From Flavobacteriaceae bacterium (GTDB lineage: Bacteria > Bacteroidota > Bacteroidia > Flavobacteriales > Flavobacteriaceae): a stretch of 64,000 nucleotides of DNA. The stretch is taken from assembly GCA_018402385.1 (NCBI GenBank), contig JAGYJA010000001.1:1-64000 (forward strand). The letters are read 5' to 3'. This document shows, one piece after another, positions 42,979 through 51,586 of the stretch (within the stretch, counting starts at the first letter, position 1; every line of letters begins with the position of its first letter). Made by a program: the position numbers and the translations under genes. The notes beneath the pieces were generated by a model that saw only the letters and a program-made list of their open reading frames with translations, ran no database searches and had not been told where the DNA came from.

Positions 42979-44748
42979 TTAAACAGGCCAGAAATAAAGT
43001 ATTAAAGGTACACCAATAAATATAATTGCCAAAGTGAGTGGGAGTCCCATTTTCCAATAATCACTAAATTTATAACCACCGGGCCCCATAACTAATGTAT
43101 TGGACTGATGTCCAATGGGGGTTAGAAAAGCACAGGATGCGCCAACAGCAATTGTCATTAGAAATGGATCTGTGGATACATCAAAGTTATCAGCTATTTT
43201 AATTGCTATGGGCGCCATTAAAACAACCGTAGCGGCATTGTTGATAATGTTTGACAATAGAAGTGTAACCGTCATTAAAATTCCCATAAAGAGCCAAATA
43301 GGATAGGTGTTGTCGATGCTAAGAATAAGTTTTGTTACCGTTTCTGCACCCCCACTCGATTCAAAAGCCTCTCCAACAGGAATCATTGCAGCAAGTAAAA
43401 TAATCACCGGCCAGTCAATGCTCAAATAAACCTCTTTTATAGGAAGAATTTTTGTAAGAACGAGAATTACAGCAGCGAGTGAAAAGGCAATTTCTACTCT
43501 TAAGAGTCCTAAAACCAAACAGATAATTGCTGCTAAAAAAATCCCTAATGCACCAATCACTCTTCTGGGTTTACCAATGTTGAGTTCTCTTTTTGCCAAA
43601 GGCAAAAATTGAAGTGTTTTAATCGCTTCTTTAAGGTTTTCTGACTCCCCTTGAAGCAGTAAAACATCACCTGCTTTAATTTTTATTTTGGATAGTCTTT
43701 TATTGATTTTTTTATTTTGGCGCGCAATAGCAAGCACGTTCACTTTGTATTGGGTTCTAATTTTAGAATCTATTGCACTGTTGCCTATTATACTTGAATT
43801 AGCCATCACAATGGCTTCCTGTGTTTGAATATCTGATGAACCCTTTGCAGAATCACGTAAACGCTCTCCTTCAGCAATTAAGGCTTTATTAGCGTCTGAA
43901 AATTTCTTGAAGTCTTCCGTATGTCCTTCTGTTATGAGGATGTCTCCTTTTTGAAACTCTTCCCAGGCTGAAGGTGCGTGAATGCGCATCCCGTTTCTAA
44001 TAATCCCAAGTATTGTAATTTCTGTTTCGCCTACTTCATTAAATTTGGAAACCGGGACACCAATCAATTCAGAGTCTTCAGAAATGACCATTTCTGTGAT
44101 GTAATTATCAATTTCAAACATATCTAAAATAGCCTCTTTAGATTGTCTTTTAGGTAAAAATCTCCATCCAATTAAAGTGATAAATAAAAGCCCAATAATT
44201 GTTAAAGATGCCCCCACTGGAGCAAAATCAAACATATTAAATCGTTCACCCAGTTGTTGATCTCTAAATGTGGAAATTATAATATTGGGGGGTGTACCAA
44301 TGAGCGTAGTCATTCCTCCAAGAATAGAGGCAAAAGCTAAGGGCATCAACAAAAGTGAAGGTGAAAAATTGTTTATTCGTGAAAGGTGAAGAGCAACAGG
44401 CATGATAATTGCTAGAGCCCCAATGTTGTTTATAAACCCTGAAGCCAAGGCTACAATTGTTGAAAGAAGTATCACCTGCACCCATAGTTTTTTTGAAATT
44501 TTACTAATCCAATCCACAATAACATCAACTAAACCGGAGTGCTGTAAGGCTTTACTAATAACCAAAACTGCAGCAACTGTAATTACTGCAGGATGACTTA
44601 ACCCTGAAAAGGCCCTTTCTGAAGGAATTATATTTGTGACAACCAAAACAAATAAAGCCAGAAATGCCACGATATCATACCGTATTTTTCCCCAAACAAA
44701 AAAAATAAGTGCAAGAAATAAAGTAGTAAATACGATGATTTGGTCCAT
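42979..44748 (-). CDS. SLC13-family anion permease with TrkA-C domains
   Basis: An ATG at 44748 gives 589 residues of a divalent-anion sodium symporter-type permease. It has hydrophobic halves (residues ~1-185 and ~390-589) around two RCK/TrkA-C regulatory domains (~205-290 and ~300-385; GDILITEGHT and AGDVLLLQGES). Motifs such as TTLIGTPPNIIIS in the first half and LTPIGHQSNTLVMGPGGYKFSDYWK in the second are typical. It could move sulfate, phosphate or dicarboxylates; the substrate cannot be told. Confidence 0.9.
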   Translation of the reverse strand: MDQIIVFTTLFLALIFFVWGKIRYDIVAFLALFVLVVTNIIPSERAFSGLSHPAVITVAAVLVISKALQHSGLVDVIVDWISKISKKLWVQVILLSTIVALASGFINNIGALAIIMPVALHLSRINNFSPSLLLMPLAFASILGGMTTLIGTPPNIIISTFRDQQLGERFNMFDFAPVGASLTIIGLLFITLIGWRFLPKRQSKEAILDMFEIDNYITEMVISEDSELIGVPVSKFNEVGETEITILGIIRNGMRIHAPSAWEEFQKGDILITEGHTEDFKKFSDANKALIAEGERLRDSAKGSSDIQTQEAIVMANSSIIGNSAIDSKIRTQYKVNVLAIARQNKKINKRLSKIKIKAGDVLLLQGESENLKEAIKTLQFLPLAKRELNIGKPRRVIGALGIFLAAIICLVLGLLRVEIAFSLAAVILVLTKILPIKEVYLSIDWPVIILLAAMIPVGEAFESSGGAETVTKLILSIDNTYPIWLFMGILMTVTLLLSNIINNAATVVLMAPIAIKIADNFDVSTDPFLMTIAVGASCAFLTPIGHQSNTLVMGPGGYKFSDYWKMGLPLTLAIIFIGVPLILYFWPV

Positions 44749-44795
44749 GGACAATTAGCAGTTTGAATCCACAACAAGATATTAATTTTTCTAAT

Positions 44796-44820
44796 AAAAA
44801 AGCCTCCTTGAGGAGGCTTT
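44796..44820 (-). terminator. Rho-independent terminator after the first DUF4168 gene
   Basis: On minus AAAGCCTCC TCAA GGAGGCTTTTTT forms a tight stem-loop followed by T residues, 23 bases beyond the stop codon at 44844. Confidence 0.9.
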
Positions 44821-44843
44821 AATAAGAAAATATTAATAGTCTC

Positions 44844-45287
44844 TTATTGCAATCTTGATTGAAGCTTTTCTTGTAGTTCAGTATCTGTTTGTAATTGAGC
44901 AACAACTTGTTGATAGCGCTCAACAGATAAATTATTATCAATAATCACTTCTTCCATTTGTTTTTGGAAAACAGGTTGCATTTTCTCGATTTCCATAACT
45001 ACTTTCTCATACTTTTCAGAATCTGTCTCTGAGACCTCTGCGGGCATAGGTGCATTGGGATTTTGAGCAGCCTGGTACATCATATTAAAAGTTTGAATTT
45101 CCATTCCTGATTTTTCAATGACTTCTACCATTTGGTTTTGTGCCTTTTCATTTACTCCCTGAATTTCAGTATAAGCATTTGCAAAATTAGTGAGTTCTGT
45201 GTCTGATACCTTTTCCTGACTGAATGCTGTTGTTGCCATAAATAGCGTAGCTAACATAAAAGGTAAAGGTTTTCTGATAAATTTCAT
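44844..45287 (-). CDS. DUF4168 exported helical protein
   Basis: An ATG at 45287 gives 147 residues with a signal peptide (MKFIRKPLPFMLATLFMATTAFS). A helical domain then opens VSDTELTNFANAYTEIQ, the DUF4168 pattern, and ends RYQQVVAQLQTDTELQEKLQSRL. Longer upstream starts would add 26 residues and are rejected. It is a paralogue of the next gene upstream and has its own terminator. The family is periplasmic with no known reaction. Confidence 0.82.
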   Translation of the reverse strand: MKFIRKPLPFMLATLFMATTAFSQEKVSDTELTNFANAYTEIQGVNEKAQNQMVEVIEKSGMEIQTFNMMYQAAQNPNAPMPAEVSETDSEKYEKVVMEIEKMQPVFQKQMEEVIIDNNLSVERYQQVVAQLQTDTELQEKLQSRLQ

Positions 45288-45409
45288 ACGAATTGTTTTT
45301 AAGATTAATTTTTTCAAAGTTATAAATAGTGAGGGCAATACAAAAAGAACCAATGTTTTTAGCATTGATTTAACCTCATTTAGGAAAACCTTAAGAAAAT
45401 AGTAGACAC

Positions 45410-45441
45410 AAAAAAACCCGATTTGTAGTAATCGGGTTTTG
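45410..45441 (-). terminator. Rho-independent terminator after the second DUF4168 gene
   Basis: On minus CAAAACCCGATT ACTAC AAATCGGGTTTTTTTG forms a stem with a run of T residues, 22 bases after the stop codon at 45463. Confidence 0.9.
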
Positions 45442-45462
45442 ATTTATAAACTGATATTTATT

Positions 45463-45912
45463 TTATTGCTGCATCATATTTTGTAATCGCAATTGAAGCG
45501 CAGTATCTGTTTCCATCAACTCTGCGATGGCATCAAAGCGCTCCAGAGTGATATTTTGTTTTACGACAGCTTCTTCCATTTGCTTTTGAAAAACAGCTTG
45601 CATGGCATCAAAGCGAGCTAATACACCGTCAAATTTCTTAGATTCATCCTCAGAGAGTGTATTTAAAGTCTCGGTGTCTTCTGTCATTGCTGCTTGATAT
45701 ATTTCGTTAAAACGATCCAATTCAAATCCAGATTGATCAACAACTTCCATCATTGTTGACTGAGCTTCTGCGTTAATACTTTGGATACTTGTTACTGCCT
45801 TAGCAAAATTACCCAACTCAGCATCAGAAACTTCTTCTTGAGCTATCAAACCTCCAGTTACAAACAAAAAGGCTAAAACTATTTTTTTACTTTGTTTTAC
45901 TAATGTGTTCAT
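45463..45912 (-). CDS. DUF4168 exported helical protein, paralogue
   Basis: This 149-residue protein has a signal peptide (ending VTGGLIAQ). It has the same helical domain as its neighbour (VSDAELGNFAKAVTSIQSIN...; ERFDAIAELMETDTALQLRLQNM). It ends 175 bases upstream of the start of the first DUF4168 gene, and each gene has its own terminator, so they are separate units from a tandem duplication. Confidence 0.82.
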   Translation of the reverse strand: MNTLVKQSKKIVLAFLFVTGGLIAQEEVSDAELGNFAKAVTSIQSINAEAQSTMMEVVDQSGFELDRFNEIYQAAMTEDTETLNTLSEDESKKFDGVLARFDAMQAVFQKQMEEAVVKQNITLERFDAIAELMETDTALQLRLQNMMQQ

Positions 45913-45992
45913 TTTTAAAAATTTAAAATCAAGCTGTGAAACTACAATATTATTGCAAACTTGCCAATTTATGATTCTTTTTTATGTTCTAT

Positions 45993-47309
45993 TTAACCAA
46001 ATAACCAGCGATACACATCATTTCCATTTGCAAAAAGAACGAGTGCAATCAATATGAAAAATCCTACAACTTGAGCATATTCCATAACTTTCTCATTGGG
46101 TTTTCTGCCGGTAACCATTTCATAAAGCAAAAATACCACATGACCGCCATCCAATGCCGGTATGGGGAGTATGTTCATAAATGCTAGAATGATTGAAATG
46201 AGTGCTGTTGTTTGCCAAAAATTCAACCAGTCCCAGGTATCGGGAAATAAATTTCCAATAGCACCAAAGCCACCTACCTGTGTAGCACCTTCTTTAGTAA
46301 ATACATATTTAAATTGAGAGGCATAGTCTGTTAAAATACCATACCCAAAGCTGGTTCCGTGAGTAATGCTTTCCCAAAGTGAGTATTCGCGGTGTACAGC
46401 ATCAAAGTTTAATTGTGGATACACACCAATAATTCCTTTCTCGTCTGGAGTGATATTTAGATTAATGATCTCGTCATTTCTTTCAACCACTAAGGCAATT
46501 GATGTATCTGGATTGTTTTTAATTTTTTGTGTAAACTCGTGCCAATACCTTGTTTCTTCTCCGTTCGTAAATGCAATTCGGTCTCCTTTTTGAAGACCAA
46601 TCTTTTCTGCCGGACTTTCAGGTTCCACACGGTCTATAACAGGGTTTACCAGTGGAATAAATGGCTCCATGATTCCGGCTTTGAAATTGGTCATGCCAAT
46701 GTCTTCAGGAAGAGATATAGTTTCTGTGCTTCCGTTTTGGCGTAGCACTTCAACAGTTGTTACATCTCTCAACATAATGTATTTGTTGATATCCAATACA
46801 TTTTCAAAGTGCTCTCCATTTACTTTTAATATTTGGTCACCATCTTCAAAACCTAAAGCTTTAAATGATTCATGAACCGCAAAACCATCGGGCATGGTTT
46901 CAGGAGTGACAAAATCTCTTCCAAAATAAAAGAGAATAAGTGAGTAAATCAGAAAACCAACAATAATATTAACTGTAACACCACCAAGCATAATGATGAG
47001 TCGCTGCCAGGTGGGTTTTGATCTGAACTCCCAGGGCTCCGGCGGTTTTGACATTTGCTCTTTGTCCATGCTCTCGTCTATCATCCCTGAAATTTTCACA
47101 TAGCCACCAAGTGGTAACCAACCAATACCATAAGTGGTTTCACCAATTTTCTTTTTGAAAAGTGAAAACTTTATATCAAAAAAGAGATAAAATTTTTCCA
47201 CACGGGTTTTGAAGATTTTGGCAGGGATAAAGTGCCCCAACTCGTGAAGGACAATCAATATTGATAAGCTCAAGATAAGCTGTATCGCTTTAACAAAAAA
47301 CGGATCCAT
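45993..47309 (-). CDS. rseP: RseP-like site-2 zinc metalloprotease
   Basis: This 438-residue M50 membrane protease has the zinc motif HELGH at residues 22-26 in the first helix. Two PDZ-like domains (~120-290; GFEDGDQILKVNGEHFE and GLQKGDRIAFTNGEE) and the C-terminal metal ligand motif ILPIPALDGGHVVFLLYEM follow. RseP cleaves anti-sigma factors within the membrane during envelope stress. It is divergent from the SCO1 gene. Confidence 0.93.
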   Translation of the reverse strand: MDPFFVKAIQLILSLSILIVLHELGHFIPAKIFKTRVEKFYLFFDIKFSLFKKKIGETTYGIGWLPLGGYVKISGMIDESMDKEQMSKPPEPWEFRSKPTWQRLIIMLGGVTVNIIVGFLIYSLILFYFGRDFVTPETMPDGFAVHESFKALGFEDGDQILKVNGEHFENVLDINKYIMLRDVTTVEVLRQNGSTETISLPEDIGMTNFKAGIMEPFIPLVNPVIDRVEPESPAEKIGLQKGDRIAFTNGEETRYWHEFTQKIKNNPDTSIALVVERNDEIINLNITPDEKGIIGVYPQLNFDAVHREYSLWESITHGTSFGYGILTDYASQFKYVFTKEGATQVGGFGAIGNLFPDTWDWLNFWQTTALISIILAFMNILPIPALDGGHVVFLLYEMVTGRKPNEKVMEYAQVVGFFILIALVLFANGNDVYRWLFG

Positions 47310-47422
47310 AATTTCTTTTACATTGAACGTGCAAAAGTACGTTTTTAGAACAAGTTATTAAAACTAATTTTTTCCTAATATTTTTTAACGATTTTCAAGG
47401 GAAAAAGACCTTACAAATTCAC

Positions 47423-47430
47423 TATTTTTG
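47423..47430 (+). promoter_or_regulatory. -7 element for the SCO1 gene
   Basis: TATTTTTG matches TAnnTTTG, 23 bases before the GTG start at 47454. No symmetric box is seen 22 bases upstream. Confidence 0.4.
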
Positions 47431-47453
47431 TACTTTCTTAAATTTAGATTGCT

Positions 47454-48125
47454 GTGCTTCAATTTTTCTCCAAATACAAGTTTTTTGCTGTGGTAATGTT
47501 AGTGCTCTCTGTCATAATCATAACGGCTATTTATTCCATCTTAACACCCATACCAAAATTACCCGTTTACCAACCCAATATGGTCAACGCAGAGCTGGTG
47601 GACAGCACCAAACAATACATAAAAAAATACCACACCATAGCCGATTTTGCTTTGGTCAACCAAAACGGTGATACCATCTCACAAAAGCATTATGAAAATA
47701 AAATCTATATAGCCGATTTCTTTTTCACCACCTGTCCCACCATTTGTCCTATTATGACAGACAATATGGTAAAACTTCAGGAAATTTTAAAAGATCAGAA
47801 TGATGTATTGCTGCTTTCACACAGTGTCACTCCAGAAATTGACAGTGTTTCCGTCTTAAAAGCTTATGCCGAAAAAAAAGGTGTTAATGATGCTAAGTGG
47901 AACATGCTTACCGGTGACAAAAAACAAATCTATGACCTTGCCCGAAAGTCATATCTGGTCGCAAAAGATGAGCCTTATGGGGGTGAATATGATATGATTC
48001 ATACTGAAAATTTTGTATTGGTTGATACCAAAAGACGCATTCGTGGTTTCTATGACGGCACCAACTGGGAAGAAATGGAGACGCTTTTAAAAGACCTTGA
48101 AATCTTGAAAATGGAGACCAATTAG
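47454..48125 (+). CDS. SCO1/SenC copper-binding thioredoxin-like protein
   Basis: This 223-residue protein starts with GTG and has a single N-terminal membrane helix (~residues 9-30). A thioredoxin-like SCO domain follows. Copper ligands are Cys94 and Cys98 in TTCPTICP and His183 in DMIHTENF, the classical CxxxC plus His. SCO proteins deliver copper to the CuA site of cytochrome oxidase. It converges on the GH17 gene with 10 bases between. Confidence 0.92.
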   Translation: MLQFFSKYKFFAVVMLVLSVIIITAIYSILTPIPKLPVYQPNMVNAELVDSTKQYIKKYHTIADFALVNQNGDTISQKHYENKIYIADFFFTTCPTICPIMTDNMVKLQEILKDQNDVLLLSHSVTPEIDSVSVLKAYAEKKGVNDAKWNMLTGDKKQIYDLARKSYLVAKDEPYGGEYDMIHTENFVLVDTKRRIRGFYDGTNWEEMETLLKDLEILKMETN

Positions 48126-48135
48126 AATTTAAATT

Positions 48136-49080
48136 TTAATCTGAAAGCCCGGCAAAAATTTCATGTTGTCTCATTACAAGTTTTGGTGTTCTGTCAACAA
48201 AAAACAATCCCCAGTGTTTTTCGGGTTCTAAAGCATCATTTGAGCCTTTCCAGGGTTCATCAAAAGCTTCAAAAACAAAAGTCAAGATATTTTCTTCCTT
48301 ACTCCAGCGATTTAAATCATTGATATAAATTCCCTGTAATTCTTCACTCACATTGTGTGGGTCAATACCTCTGCCATTTGAGTTTGTTGCCCATCCGGCC
48401 TCAGTAATCGCAACGGGTTTGTTTGGATATTTAGAAGCTATTGAAGCATAATTTTCCTGAGTAACGTGCAAGGCTTCATGGATGTTTTTATATTCCCAAA
48501 CAGGATAAGAATGAATGGAAATAAAGTCGATTTCAGCAACCAGAGGTTCTAGTTTATTCAGCCAAGGCACATAATTTTCACAAAAAGTGACGGGTTGACG
48601 GGTTCCTTTTTTTACACATCTCACATAGTTGATCACACTTTCAACAGGAACAAAATGGTCTGTCCAATCCACACACGCTTCATTGCCAACAGAAAGGGCA
48701 AAGATGGTCTCAGGGTATTGGTTTGCCAAATCGATTAATTTGTTAATCTGTGTAATGTTCTGAATTTTGTTTTGCTCCAGTACTTCTTGTGTGTAAATAC
48801 CACCCCAAGGACATCCAAAATTATTTAATTCAGCAACAATATAGGCGCCTAAAAGTACTTTGAAATCCATTTTCTCATTTTGAATGACTTCAAGAACCAA
48901 TTCAGCATGGCGGTCACAATCATAAAGTCTTAAGTAAGGCCAATGATTTTGAAGTAAAAGCAAATCTTCTTTTATTTCGTCATAAGAGGGATAGATTCCT
49001 CCGGGCTGTTGTCCTTCTCTAAAACCCGAATAGCAAATTGCTTTTCCGGGTTGAAGATTTAAAGCTTGATAGATATTCAT
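48136..49080 (-). CDS. GH17 beta-1,3-glucan hydrolase, cytoplasmic
   Basis: This 314-residue TIM-barrel enzyme of family GH17 has candidate acid/base Glu134 in SVGNEACVDW and nucleophile Glu227 in AITEAGWAT. The C-terminal EAFDEPWKGS is also typical. There is no signal peptide, so it should act in the cytoplasm on imported beta-1,3-gluco-oligosaccharides. Its ATG overlaps the stop of the upstream GH17 gene (TAATG), implying coupled translation. It is last in the glucan operon. Confidence 0.88.
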   Translation of the reverse strand: MNIYQALNLQPGKAICYSGFREGQQPGGIYPSYDEIKEDLLLLQNHWPYLRLYDCDRHAELVLEVIQNEKMDFKVLLGAYIVAELNNFGCPWGGIYTQEVLEQNKIQNITQINKLIDLANQYPETIFALSVGNEACVDWTDHFVPVESVINYVRCVKKGTRQPVTFCENYVPWLNKLEPLVAEIDFISIHSYPVWEYKNIHEALHVTQENYASIASKYPNKPVAITEAGWATNSNGRGIDPHNVSEELQGIYINDLNRWSKEENILTFVFEAFDEPWKGSNDALEPEKHWGLFFVDRTPKLVMRQHEIFAGLSD

Positions 49081-50003
49081 TAAAATTTTATTTTTTCATT
49101 TTTATCCCAAATCCCCCAATAGGCACCCACATCGCCCTCGGCACCCACTTTCCATGATTCGTCAAAAGAGGAAAAGTAGAATACTTCAATTTGATTGGCT
49201 TGTGCCCAAAGCTGCGTTCTGATGAAATAATTTAGTGCGTTTTCATAGGATGGATGAGCACCTTTAAATGCATTTCCTTGGCTGGGCCATCCTGTTTCAG
49301 TAATGATAACTTTTTTACCATTACCGGCTGCTTTGGCTTGATGGTACATTTGATTCATATGGTGCAAAGAGTATTCGTGAGGGCAGCCTTCCCAATATGG
49401 ATAACAATTTGTAAGTATCACATCACAGGCATCGGTAATGCGGGGTCGAGCAGAAAACTCATAATATGCATCTACATAACCCACAGGAATTTTTGGCAAT
49501 GCTTCTTTAACCCGATTGATATATTCAATTAATTGTTCTTCAGATAAATCACCGCGATACATGACTTCATTTCCAACTGCGGCAATATCGACAACACCTT
49601 CTTTGGCTAAAGCTATAAGATTTTCAATTTCCTTTTCGTTTAATTCTAAATCATTACCAAGCCAAGCACCCACTAAAGTTTTTAAGCCATTTTGATGAGC
49701 GATACGCGGTATGTGCTCATTTCCTTCTATACAGGAAAAGGAGCGCACCCATTTAGTATAGGGTTTTATGATTTGAATTCTTCTATTTACTTGTTCAGGA
49801 GAAATAATATCTCCGGGCATTTGTCCATCTTCGTAAAGACTAAAGCATAAGCCGTGCATTCCTTTATTTAGGGTTTGACGCCCCATTTTAGCAAGCTCTT
49901 TAGGGGTGGATTCATTAAACTGAATTCCTTCTTTAAAGTTTGCACTTTCATTAAAACTTTTATTTTCATCGAATGAAAAATAATGACCTTCTCTAAATGA
50001 CAT
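49080..50003 (-). CDS. GH17 beta-1,3-glucan hydrolase or transglycosylase, cytoplasmic
   Basis: This 307-residue GH17 protein without signal peptide has Glu146 in AAVGNEVMYR and Glu236 in IITETGWPS as the likely catalytic pair. FSSFDESWK lies near the C-terminus. The N-terminal 45 residues are an extra charged segment. It differs clearly in sequence from the neighbouring GH17, so the two probably prefer different chain lengths or linkages. It lies 20 bases downstream of the GPH symporter gene. Confidence 0.87.
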   Translation of the reverse strand: MSFREGHYFSFDENKSFNESANFKEGIQFNESTPKELAKMGRQTLNKGMHGLCFSLYEDGQMPGDIISPEQVNRRIQIIKPYTKWVRSFSCIEGNEHIPRIAHQNGLKTLVGAWLGNDLELNEKEIENLIALAKEGVVDIAAVGNEVMYRGDLSEEQLIEYINRVKEALPKIPVGYVDAYYEFSARPRITDACDVILTNCYPYWEGCPHEYSLHHMNQMYHQAKAAGNGKKVIITETGWPSQGNAFKGAHPSYENALNYFIRTQLWAQANQIEVFYFSSFDESWKVGAEGDVGAYWGIWDKNEKIKF

Positions 50004-50023
50004 AACTTATTTTTTCATTTTTT

Positions 50024-51580
50024 TTAAATTTCGCCTCTTCGCGCAAATAATTCTTCTTTAATTTCTTTGGCCCGTTCTTCATTTAAGCTGTATTTCCACA
50101 TTACAATAATTGCTATTCCTGCCGTAAGAGATGGAATGATAATGTCTGCCAGGCGTAAATTATACATGGTTTCTACGGTTTGTGTGGCTGCACCGCCATC
50201 AAAACCTACTAATTTTAGCACCAAACCACTAATAACCAAAGCAAGTCCTTGCCCTAGTTTTACCATCCACCAGTAAATTGCTCCAAAAGTTCCTTCTTTT
50301 CGCGGCATGCCGTTTTCTAATTCATCTAAATCACAAACATCTGCTGTCATACTCATCATCAAGGTAAATAAACTTCCCAATCCAAAGGCTAATAAAGGAA
50401 TTGGAAGAAAAATCAACCATGGTACTCCTTGTGTGGTATCTATGGTGAACCAAGACATATTCAATTGTTCTAAAGTTGGACCAATGGCATTAAAAAAAGT
50501 TTGAATCCCATTTGTCAATGTTTGTGAAAAGGCTGTTTGATTAAAAGATTCGTTTAGACTGGTGTCAAACCCCCACCATTTTAATATATAACCCACAATC
50601 GATATAAATGAAGCGACGATAAATGCAATTTTTTTCCCCCATTTATTTGCTATTTTGGTTATAATTGGAATTACCATAAATGCGGTAAGCACTGCACTAA
50701 TGGTAGCAAACCAAGCTGGCCAGGTCCCCGCACCTTCATAGCTCCCGTTGTACATATAAAATACAATAATAAAAACACTGAAGGATGCTACAATTTGAAA
50801 GCCGTTGAACACTAAAAACGTTGCGGCACAAAGCTTCATAAATGGTTTGTTTTTTGACACTTGTTTGACACCGGCTATCAATTCCTTAAAACTGGAACCT
50901 ATTGTTTTAAAAGAAATCTTCTTTCTATTTTTCATATGTGAGGCATCAATGCCTTTGCAAAATATGGCGGGCAAAACACCCAGCACCATACAAATTACCC
51001 CAACATAAATAGCCAGTTGATTCACACCTTCAACCTGAGTTTCATACATATTTGGGTTGGCAATAATCACCCAAAACCAAGGCACAATCATCCATGCAAA
51101 TTGACCAATCGTGTTTGCAAATCCCATCAGCCTTGTTCGCTCGTTGTAATCGCTGGTCATTTCATAGCCTAAACCCACTAAAGGTGTTGCAAAAATGGTA
51201 TTGCCCGTTAAAAAGATTAATGAGAAAATTAAAAAATACCAAAAATTATACATTTGGGAATTTTCTGGACTCATTTGCCACAGTAAAATGTAGAAAATAC
51301 CACTCAATATAGCTCCAACAAAAATATAGGGTCTTCGTCTGCCCCATCTGGATTTAGTGTTGTCTGACACAAAACCCATAATGGGGTCTGAGATTGCATC
51401 ATAAAGCCTGGGTAACCCTCCCAAAATACCGGCTAACAAGGGATCCATCCCAAAAGCTGTTAGAAGGAAAAAGCTAAAAACGCCCAAAGCACCGGGTAAT
51501 AAATTGAGTGCTAAATGTCCTGCTCCAAAAGCTGACTTTTGTATAAATGGTACTGTATTTCGATTGGCTGTTTTTCCCAT
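50024..51580 (-). CDS. GPH-family sugar:cation symporter (MFS)
   Basis: This 518-residue inner-membrane transporter has about 12 helices. The GPH signature DAISDPIMGFVSDNTKSRWGRRRPYIF appears in the first half. Typical features further on are DVCDLDELENGMPRKEGTFGAIYWW and a C-terminal charged tail. GPH symporters take up oligosaccharides with sodium or protons. Here it lies between GH30 and the cytoplasmic GH17 genes, fitting uptake of beta-gluco-oligosaccharides. Confidence 0.9.
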   Translation of the reverse strand: MGKTANRNTVPFIQKSAFGAGHLALNLLPGALGVFSFFLLTAFGMDPLLAGILGGLPRLYDAISDPIMGFVSDNTKSRWGRRRPYIFVGAILSGIFYILLWQMSPENSQMYNFWYFLIFSLIFLTGNTIFATPLVGLGYEMTSDYNERTRLMGFANTIGQFAWMIVPWFWVIIANPNMYETQVEGVNQLAIYVGVICMVLGVLPAIFCKGIDASHMKNRKKISFKTIGSSFKELIAGVKQVSKNKPFMKLCAATFLVFNGFQIVASFSVFIIVFYMYNGSYEGAGTWPAWFATISAVLTAFMVIPIITKIANKWGKKIAFIVASFISIVGYILKWWGFDTSLNESFNQTAFSQTLTNGIQTFFNAIGPTLEQLNMSWFTIDTTQGVPWLIFLPIPLLAFGLGSLFTLMMSMTADVCDLDELENGMPRKEGTFGAIYWWMVKLGQGLALVISGLVLKLVGFDGGAATQTVETMYNLRLADIIIPSLTAGIAIIVMWKYSLNEERAKEIKEELFARRGEI

Positions 51581-51586
51581 TTGATT

